Notes under the pieces: model-generated
Told to the model about the DNA's origin: nothing
The model's input: the letters and a program-made list of their open reading frames with translations, nothing else
Databases searched by the model: none
In this document: positions 56,456 to 64,000 of the stretch, piece by piece
Position numbering within the stretch: position 1 is the stretch's first letter
How the letters are laid out: each line of letters begins with the position of its first letter
Translations under genes and position numbers: made by a program
Origin: Gigantopelta aegis
Taxonomy: Eukaryota; Mollusca; Gastropoda; Neomphalida; Peltospiridae
Length of the DNA stretch: 64,000 bases
Assembly: GCF_016097555.1 (NCBI RefSeq)
Contig: NC_054703.1
Coordinates: 22,352,914 to 22,416,913, forward strand
Direction of reading: 5' to 3'

Positions 56456-56788
56456 AAGTCATACACATTATGAAACCAAATTAACTCTCAAAACATTAGT
56501 TTTTCTGTCTATGTTTTCAGTAAATAAAAAAAGGTTTCAGCGTGATGTCGTTTAAAAAAACAAAACAAAAACAAAACAAACAAAACAACAAGAACCAAAA
56601 ACAATTTAATAATAAAAACTTTCTTGTTCAGAGATACACTTTCGGTGTTCATCGGTGTCATAAATATTCCCCCTGAAAATTATTGATATATTGCATGTTT
56701 TGCATAACGAACTAGTAATGCATTTCACACTATTAAAAGTACGTTGTGGTTGTTGTTAAAACAGATGGCGTTGACACCAATATTCCAC
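56456..56788. other. Upstream region of lectin locus B
   Basis: AT-rich, A-run with 'aaaacaaaacaaac' near 56560. Immediate promoter of the following exon. Confidence 0.4.
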
Positions 56789-56828
56789 TATAAAAGTTAT
56801 CACTTCTCATTCAACGAACACTATAAAA
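56789..56828 (+). promoter_or_regulatory. TATA promoter of lectin locus B
   Basis: TATAAAAG at 56789-56796 and a second 'tataaaac' at 56822-56829. An initiator-like 'tcattcaacg' lies at 56807. Transcription from near 56815-56820 would give a leader of about 40 bases before the ATG at 56860. Confidence 0.6.
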
Positions 56829-56859
56829 CACGTTGCTAACTTAACGCTCTTTGATCAAC

Positions 56860-56923
56860 ATGAAGGCAACCACAATGCTCGTTAGTTTTCTTATTGTACT
56901 GACTGCACTTTCGCAATCTGCAG
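56860..56923 (+). CDS. Lectin locus B, exon 1: signal peptide
   Basis: A 64-base coding exon: ATG at 56860, 21 codons and one base, then donor 'g|gtaaca'. The protein reads MKATTMLV, SFLIVLTALSQSA: a textbook signal peptide with a basic start, a hydrophobic core and small residues before the cut, so the product is secreted. It ends in phase 1. The first-part lectin exon at 62308 starts in phase 1, so the two splice in frame (joining codon GAT). A 4.4-kb transposon fills the intron between them. Start choice: TATA box 71 bases upstream and no earlier ATG in frame. Confidence 0.72.
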
Positions 56924-57094
56924 GTAACATTACTTTCTTTGTTTGTTTATTTATTTATTTCTTCCTCCATTCCTTCTTTTCTCTCTTTCTGGTTTTGTTT
57001 TCGTTTTGTTTTTTGTTTTTTTGTTGTTGTCATTAACGGTTGTTTGGTTGGGGTTTTTCTGTGAGTGTGGGTTTTTTTTTCTTGAGTATAATTT

Positions 57095-57630
57095 TATTAA
57101 ACATTTACAATACACCATCGACATTTAAGCTGCAATATCAGGTATAATTTGGATCATTAACCATTAAGAATTTGCCACCAACCTTTAAGCTGAGGTCGCC
57201 TTCTTGGGATTTTGTCATCTACGTCATACATGACAGCCTACATCTATCGTCAGATGCATCACGAAAATTAAGAAATAGAAAAAAGGCTTATTTCCCAGTT
57301 GTATTCGAGTTTTTACTTTTTAAATATTTACCATCAATATTAAAGCTACAGTCTCGGATGTATGTTCATTATTTAATCATTTAGAATACACCATCAAACC
57401 TAAAGTTGGAGTCTTTGGTATATTTGAATTACTTAACCATTTAGAATGCACCATCAACATTAAAGCTGGAGTCTTTGGTATATGTTTGTTTTATTAATTA
57501 ACCATTTATAATATACCATCATCATTAAAGCTGGAGTGTTTGCTATATGTTTTAACCATATAGAATAACCATCAACATTGAGGCTGAAGTATTTGGTTCT
57601 TTTTTAAATTGTTATTATTTAACTATTTAG
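57095..57630. repeat. Degenerate tandem repeat in intron 1 of locus B
   Basis: About seven diverged units of 60-75 bases around 'caccatcaacattaaagctg' and 'gagtctttggtatatg', each followed by 'taaccatttagaat'. Ends at the transposon junction. Confidence 0.75.
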
Positions 57631-57829
57631 AAATATATATGGGTCATTCTCTGAAAAAGTGACATTTTGCTTCAAGGAAAAACACAAAATCGGAATTGAA
57701 TTTGGAAACATTTTTATTTATCAAATCAAATAAGCAATTAATACTGAATATAAATCTGAACTTTGAGAGCTTAATGACCTTTATTAACATTTGTGCCCTA
57801 AATTAAACAAGTGCACATGCGCACCAAGT

Positions 57830-60800
57830 GTCTGTGCTGTTACCTTCACATAACTAGATTTTTCTTCATTTAAAGTTATTCAAAGTTGTTAATTTATTGT
57901 TTTAATACTGCATAAAGACACTTGGCAAGTATTAAGAAATGTTTGATATAATTATGTTTTCATCACTGTAATTTTAGTCTATAAAATGGTGTAAATAATA
58001 CCATAATGACTTAAATTGATATTGATAAATACCTATATTACTTAAACTAGTTATTTACTATTAATTTTCTATAAGTATATGATAAATATCAAACTTATCT
58101 TCGCAAACTATGCAATATTTTTTGTACTTGCTTATACTAGTCATCAATTTTGCAATATTATATCTCTGGTAACAGGACAGACAAACAGATAACAGCAAAG
58201 ACAAAATATATCGTTTTGTAACGAGATTCAGTAAAAGAGCAATACAAGAATTATTTGTAAGTTTTTCATCACATTTTTTTTCAAGGTTAATATGAAAGAT
58301 GCATGTTCATATTTGGTATAATATGCATGCCATTTTATGCAACACCACCTGCAATTGTGAATATATTATAATGACAGTATTTGATTTTTCAATATGGCCA
58401 CCCCGACATACCCAAATATACAGTACCAAAGTAATAATACCAAACTGATTTACTAGCAGTATGTTTACGTGTTAGCTGTTCTTTGCTAATTGTGATAAAT
58501 ATAATACTTTGACCTCTGGGCTGACCATGCAGTTGAGTGTTGATAACAGCACAGACATCATAATTATCAATGTGCAATATTGAAATCATCTGATGAATAT
58601 TACTCACACATAAATGATTATATAACAGAAACCAAATAATATGCCCTTTGACTTCCATTAAACCTTTTTCAATTGCTTAACAAATTGAAACAACTACATG
58701 TGTATAACAGTAAGTAGCAGTAAGTAACAGCAGAATTAACAGCGCAATTAACAGCACAGACTTTCAAATCCTTTTATAGACAAAATATAACGATCAATGT
58801 TTCAAAAAAGGTAGGTACACATACACCTTTAAAACATTATTGTTTTTTGAGTCTTAACCAAAACGTCTTCCCACAAGGAAGGTTGTACATGAGAGTGTAA
58901 GGACAATGGAATTCTGTGTGGCTCTGGCACAATGCTAACTGTATCACCAAAATCGTACCAACACTTGTCTGTTAGTGTTTTTGGCCACCTACTCTGTTTA
59001 CCTACTCTGTGAATACATTCAACGAAGACTTCATCTAATGCTATGTCTTCCACATACCCAGGGTAAGGTATGTTGTCATATAAGACAACAACAAATTTCC
59101 CCAAGCATTCGTTTGTATAAAGTGGCATGCGTATCTTATCAGCCACCTCCTGTTCCACTTTTCCACTGTTTAAACTGTCAACCTTTTCTTCATCGGAATT
59201 AGGTCCACCCTCTCACTATCAATGCTTCTTGATCGACATTCCCACTGTTTTAACTATCCATATGTTCTTCATACAAATCTTGTTCCACCCTCTCTATCAA
59301 TACTTTCTTCATCTGCTTCTTGATCGACATTCACACTGTTTCAACTATCCATATGTTCTTCATACAAATATTGTTCCACCTTCTCACTATCAATACTTTC
59401 TTTATCTGCTTCTTGATCGACATTCCCACTGTTTCAACTATCCATATGTTCTTCATGCAAATCTTGTTCCACCCTCTCACTGTCAATACTTTCTTCATCT
59501 GCTTCTTGATCGACATTCCCACTGTTTCAACTATTCATATGTTCTTCATACAAATCTTGTTCCAGCCTCTCACTATCAATCGTGTCTTCATCCACCTCTT
59601 GTTCCAGCCTCTCACTATCCATCTTTTCTCTATCCGCTTCCTTTTCCACCTTCTAACTATTCATGTTTTCTCCATCCGCTTCCTTTTCCACCGTCTAACT
59701 ATCCATGTTTTCTCCATCCGCTTCCTTTTCCACCGTCTAACTATCCATCTTTTCTCCATCTGCTTCCTTTTCCACCTTCTAGCTATCCATCTTTTCTCCA
59801 TCCGCTTCCTTTTCCACCATCTAACTATCCATCTTTTCTCCATCCGCTTCCTTTTCCACCTTCTAACTATCCAATCTTCATACAAATATTGTTCCACCCT
59901 CTCACTATCCATCTAGTCTTCATCCACCTCTTGTTCAACCCTCTACTCTCCATCTTTTCTCCATCCACTTCCATTTCCACCTTCTGACTATCCACTTTTT
60001 TTCCCGTACAAATCCTGTTCCACCCCTCACTATCCATATTTTCTCCATCAGCTTCTTGTTCTATCTTCTCACTATCCATCTTTTTTTCAACCGTATCTTG
60101 ATCCCTCTCACTAGTTTGACTACACACTCTTTTATCATCCAGCTCCTGTTCTGTTTTTCCATTAGTGTTGTTCTTATTCTCTTGCAAATATGTGTCACCT
60201 ACACTCTCATTACAACTTTCTTTCCGTCTGAAGTCGTTTAGCAACACGATACTGCCTTTCACTCATATCTGCTTTCTGAACTTGTTTACCATTCGTTATG
60301 TCCTGTTTGTGCTTTTCCTGTTCTTTTGCAAGATATGCAGCACGTTTCAAGGGATCTTCATCTTGTCTAGCCCTGTACCTTCTTTGTTTCTCAGCCGCAC
60401 GTAGGCCCATTCTGAAGTCTGAAAGCCGTAAAAGGCATCGGCAAACCTGGAAGCAATTATATTCCTAAAATCTATTTCATGTGTCAATATTTGTCTATGC
60501 TGTTACCAAAGCTATCTCAAAGTTATTTTGCTTTAATATTGAACTTTTTCAACATATAAAATAGTTTAAAACATGTACCTTTGATGCTATTTTCTTTTTG
60601 TTTTGTTTTGAAAATAGTATTGTTTTTTAATTTACGAGTATATTACATATTGTGTTGGAATTATCTATACTGTTACCTATTTAACTGTTAAATTTTTTGA
60701 AAGAAACTCAAAAGAACGGAAATTTAACCATTTATTTCTATCAAAATTACTAATGAGTAACTTGTAATTATATTTAAAGATCAGACTTTTATTAGAATCT

Positions 60801-61681
60801 TAATGATGGTCATTTATGTCCACTAAACATCAAATGTTCCCTACAATGTCTGTGTTGTTACCGTTTTATGTCTATGCTGTTACCAAAATAAACAATCAAG
60901 CCAGAAAAGATTAATGTACCCAAGTGAGGTGTCAATTATATACACATGTGCAACTGTCTCAAGACGAAAATGTATTGTATTCAATTGTTGTCTATTATAC
61001 ACACTGTTGTGATTGAAAACTCTTTCAGTTGTCATCAAAGGTCTATGCTGTTGACAAAATATGTCTGTGCTGTTACTTCATGCCTGCAAAATTATGAAAT
61101 CTCCTCCAATTCATCATCCGTATTTAAATAGGAACACTTGGCGAATAGCGCTAGTGTGCACCATGTTTTTGAGCACCTACTATGTATATATATTTACCAA
61201 CTACATTGTGATAAAGTAGCTATTTGTCTGACTAATTGTCTGTGCTGTTATTAAATGTGTCTGTCCTGTTACTGTATACGTCTGTGCTGTAACGTTTTTT
61301 TTCGGTAACAGCACAGACAGTAACAGGATAGACAAATAACTACATAACTAGAATTATATGCAACGACTTCTCCTTTTCACATATTGACATAAGCAAATTG
61401 AATTTCAATCTCACATTCCAAGATGACCATGGAATGACAAAATATAGAAACGACTCGTTGGGTCCAAATAGTCCACTAACAGGAGAGACATCTGAAAAAA
61501 GTACACATCAACCAGAGAAACTTACCACTTGTTTTAGAAGACTTCAACACTCTAATCAATTTTTAGCACATGGTTGCATGATGGCACTGGACAGGAAATG
61601 ACCTTGGAACCCTTAAGAACTTGATCACACCACAAGGAGACAACATTATTTGCAAATGTCTTATCTGGTAACAGGACAGAC
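57830..61681. repeat. Dispersed 15-base motif GTCTGTGCTGTTACC
   Basis: Forward at 57830, 60493, 60663, 60848, 60870, 61041, 61063, 61238, 61259 and 61280. Reverse (GGTAACAGCACAGAC) at 58168, 58542, 58747, 61304, 61320 and 61667. Most differ from the consensus by 0-2 bases; a common variant has CCTG for GCTG. None lies in the gene relic 58829-60410. Five lie on the left side and eleven on the right. Confidence 0.85.
58829..60410 (-). pseudogene. Gene of the 4.4-kb element: basic N-part, acidic repeats, small C-terminal domain
   Basis: N-terminal part from ATG 60410: MGLRAAEKQRRYRARQDED, then KRAAYLAKEQEKHKQD and DMSERQYRVAKRL, strongly basic and helical. A frame change near 60230 leads into acidic text (EQELDDKRV, then units around EKMDSEKVEQEADG, about 42 bases each, 59600-60000). 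Next come about four units of about 100 bases (59190-59600; EESIDSERVEQDLYEEHMDS). The C-terminal part (59158-58829) is open: FVVVLYDNIPYPGYVEDI, FVECIHRVGK, DKCWYDFGD and VSIVPEPHRI. Proteins combining such an N-part and this 'YPGxVxx..FVxCMxxxG..W..DxCWY' tail are common but uncharacterised in cnidarians, fishes and molluscs; that is my recollection. Recurrent stops in the repeats make this copy inactive. Confidence 0.6.
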
Positions 61682-62058
61682 AAAAACCCGAGGGACAAGG
61701 TTATTATTGGGCAATAAAAAAAATACAATGACTAAATACTCTGTTTGGTTATTACATCACCTTCCCTAATCATAATGCTCGGTGTATAATATAAAAAAAA
61801 GTATGCTAGAGTTGAATATAATACAGTTTTTACATTAGAAACAGTTGGACTATGTCCTTGAGGACAAGAAAAAATGGCTATTTTTCATCTTAAAATTACA
61901 TTTTTAGTGAATAACATGATAGAACAAGGGTAATTCTAGCAACATATCTTATGTAACTAATGCATATGTTCACTATAACAAAAACCCTGAATTAAAGTAG
62001 GCAATACTTTTCTGGAAAACGCATCAGGACAAGAAATATTACTTTTTCAGAGAATTAC

Positions 62059-62232
<174 letters not shown>

Positions 62233-62307
62233 ACTTAGAATGTCGACTTATGTTATTAGTAGTTATGTAAATTGGGAAATTTAATTTAAAAATTTCACAA
62301 TTCTCAG

Positions 62308-62395
62308 ATGCCAAAGCATGTCAACATGGTTTTGTCACTTACAAAAACAGCTGTCACTGGTCTTCACACAAATCGCATCATGAATAGAAGCACAA
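62308..62395 (+). pseudogene. Lectin locus B, exon 2: first-part C-type lectin exon, broken
   Basis: After acceptor 'caattctcag' the frame reads AKACQHGFVTYKNSCHWSSH, clearly homologous to CQPGFVKYENSCYWFS of locus A. The intron phase (1) fits the signal-peptide exon at 56860. Then the sequence slips: TAG at 62385-62387, and where locus A has a GT donor, this copy has 'cacaagaaag'. The end is one indel away from the locus A version. As it stands the lectin domain cannot be made from this exon; an assembly error is the alternative. Confidence 0.7.
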
Positions 62396-62399
62396 GAAA

Positions 62400-63019
62400 G
62401 AAATGTAGTACTTTTTCGTTTTACTTATTTTCTTGCCTATATCATAATATGACTGAAGTGTTTTATCGTGCTATCAATTAGCAGCATGGGATATTGTGTG
62501 TACATAACAAAAGGATACCATGTTGATGCTGTTGTTGTTTCTAATGCGTCAGGCTTGAAGCGTGATTTGCAAAGAACCTAATTTTAATATTTCTTATTCT
62601 CATATTCTAATATTGTGTATTCTGGAAGATTTCTCTGAACTCATTGAACTGGGAGCTGATAAGTATTCAAACCAAGTGGTGCCAAAAAGTAAGGAGTAAT
62701 GTATAGTTCAAATGACATGGCTTCCATATTCGATTTATTTATATTTTAAATATTTGAAACTATTTTTTTTCTTCTGAAAATTGGTATTCAAGTTTTGGAT
62801 TTTGCTCATTATGCATAAACGAGTTTTATCTAGAAATCCAATGAGCCAGTCTTTGCAAAATTTGAACGAAATCTTAACACGTGGCAGACCATTCTATTTC
62901 TCTTAAAGACAGATACATATATGGTCAAAGTATATATACTTTATATATTTATGGTACCGGACCAAACATTATTTATTTGTTACTGGTTATATATATATAT
63001 TTGTTTTTATTTCCTTCAG
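62400..63019. other. Intron 2 of locus B
   Basis: AT-rich, no element recognised. Short TA run at about 62989-63000 before the acceptor. Confidence 0.5.
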
Positions 63020-63113
63020 GGATATTGCGAACGCATGAATTCCTACCTTGTTATTATTACGACAGCCCGAGAAAATAGCTTCATCCGGGGATATTTGTTA
63101 AGAAATGCAAAGG
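63020..63113 (+). CDS. Lectin locus B, exon 3: second-part C-type lectin exon, intact
   Basis: 94-base exon with pyrimidine-rich acceptor 'tttccttcag' and donor 'g|gtaaaa', phase 0 in, phase 1 out. The protein reads GYCERMNSYLVIITTARENS then FIRGYLLRN, matching the exons at 13220 and 48129 residue by residue in the CTLD core (cysteine, YLVII, FIR). No interruption. The exon is intact although exon 2 is not; the following exon lies beyond a SINE-rich stretch or outside the window. Confidence 0.8.
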
Positions 63114-63229
63114 GTAAAAATTATATATATATATACATTTAATCACAAAGTGAATACTGAATAACGCTGGGCTTATATTTTGAGTTTGATTTCTGACACC
63201 TGATAGCCGATTTTTCTCTCTCAGGTAAC

Positions 63230-63245
63230 AATCTCTTGTCTCTCT

Positions 63246-63300
<55 letters not shown>

Positions 63301-63319
63301 TCCCTCTCTCTCTCTCTCA
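63230..63319. repeat. (CT)n microsatellite
   Basis: CT array with a 'ccctctccc' interruption. Confidence 0.95.
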
Positions 63320-63357
63320 TGTGAATTTGTTTGTTGTATTTTTACTATGATATTAAA

Positions 63358-63540
63358 GCTCATTAATTAGTCGTCGGCTAATGGATGTCAGAAATTTAGT
63401 GATTCAAACCGACTGTCATCAGTTAAAGTTGTTTTGTTTAACGACACCACTAGAGCGCATTGATTAATTAATCACATGACTGGCTATTGAATGTTAAACA
63501 TTTGATAATTCTGGCACATAATCTTACGTCAAAGTTAGTT
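63358..63540 (-). mobile_element. Two SINE tail fragments, minus strand
   Basis: 'cgtcggctaatggatgtcag' at 63373 and a second, fuller tail A 'tttaacgacaccactagagc' at 63436 with 'gttaaacatttgataattct'. Heads missing. Confidence 0.75.
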
Positions 63541-63604
63541 TTCTTTAAAGAAATAACTAAAGCACATTCCGAATCCACAAATCTATCGAGTTGACTGGCT
63601 CTAA

Positions 63605-64000
63605 GGCACCGGCCAAATATTAAGTCGTGGCAGAAACCATCGGTCTACAGGCTTGATATTCTAAACTGGGTTCGGATCCCAAGTCGAGGCATAGAATTTT
63701 TTATTAGTCAGATACCGACTCCAATAATGAGAGAGTGCTCCGCAAGGCTTAATGGGTAGCTGTTAATCACTCGTCGGCTGACCAATGTGATCCATAAGTG
63801 GTTCAACAAACTGTCATCAGTTGTGTTATCCTGCCTGTGGAACGCACAAAAAAAGTATCCCTTGCTGCTAATCGGAAAGAGTAGCCCATGTAGTGGCGAC
63901 AGCGGGTTTTCTCTCAAAATATGTGTGTTCCTTAACCATATGTCTGACACCATATAACCGTAAATAAAATGTGTTGAGTGTCTCGTTAAATAAACATTTC
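63605..64000 (+). mobile_element. Chimeric SINE: type C head, tail B
   Basis: 'gtcgtggcagaaaccatcgg', B-box 'gggttcggatccca', body 'tgctgctaatcggaaagagt', tail 'cgttaaataaacatttc' at the window edge. Same family as 29126-29514, with small insertions in the head. Confidence 0.85.

Noticed and set aside
59127..59987. 286-codon Ser/Pro/Phe-rich plus-strand frame
   Set aside because: It is the antisense of the tandem-repeat region of the minus-strand gene relic; its length comes from repeat periodicity.
61398..61601. 67-codon frame in the 4.4-kb element, plus strand
   Set aside because: No recognisable motif, opposite strand to the element's gene, and inside the motif-rich subterminal zone.

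Overview
This is a eukaryotic, intron-bearing and very repeat-rich window, most likely from a mollusc and probably a gastropod. The basis is the dense set of tRNA-derived SINEs with the tails 'gtggtgtcgttaaac' and 'cgtcgttaaataaaacat', the Penelope-like, Tc1, Crypton and non-LTR elements, and C-type-lectin exons of lophotrochozoan style. The species call is recognition, not a search result. Nothing bacterial is present. Positions 32227-32426 are an assembly gap of N.

The host genes I can support belong to a scattered C-type lectin (CTLD) family. Locus A (+) has a signal-peptide-plus-PAN-like exon (8868 to about 9149), a first CTLD exon (10958-11047) and a second CTLD exon (13220-13313). Locus D (-) has an intact 94-base CTLD exon (48129-48222) and, 340 bases upstream, a truncated relic of the same exon (48560-48587). 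Locus C (+) is only a stub of that exon (51676-51709). Locus B (+) has a TATA box and signal-peptide exon (56860-56923), a broken first CTLD exon (62308-62395) and an intact 94-base second CTLD exon (63020-63113). The three complete second exons have the same length (94), the same phases (0 in, 1 out) and consensus splice sites. No exon for the C-terminal half of the lectin fold was found. Other possible host signals are a TATA/CCAAT/E-box promoter at 14966-15065 and an acidic first exon at 33295-33498 (-).

Almost everything else is mobile DNA, region by region: 1-5.4 kb, a duplicated block interrupted by a 5'-truncated Penelope-like element (GIY-YIG type); 6.7-8.2 kb, a Tc1 element with an intact DD34E transposase; 8.9-13.3 kb, lectin locus A filled with SINEs and MITEs; 17.6-21.7 kb, an I-like LINE relic between direct repeats carrying a 71-base minisatellite; 21.8-26.5 kb, nested DNA transposons; 27.7-32.2 kb, the second copy of the duplicated block; 34.2-40.3 kb, a nearly full-length but decayed two-ORF LINE (-); 40.6-45.8 kb, three more Tc1 copies or relics; 46-50 kb, SINEs plus lectin locus D; 50.2-51.7 kb, a third copy of the young Tc1 family; 52.6-56.5 kb, SINEs, a Crypton relic and a LINE tail; 56.8-63.1 kb, lectin locus B with a 4.4-kb terminal-inverted-repeat element in its first intron.

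The least familiar object is that 4.4-kb element (57640-62061). It has matched inverted ends, at least sixteen copies of a 15-base motif (GTCTGTGCTGTTACC and its reverse complement) in its two subterminal regions, and one decayed minus-strand gene whose protein has a basic N-terminal part, an expanded acidic repeat in the middle and a small conserved-looking C-terminal part. I do not recognise a transposase in it.
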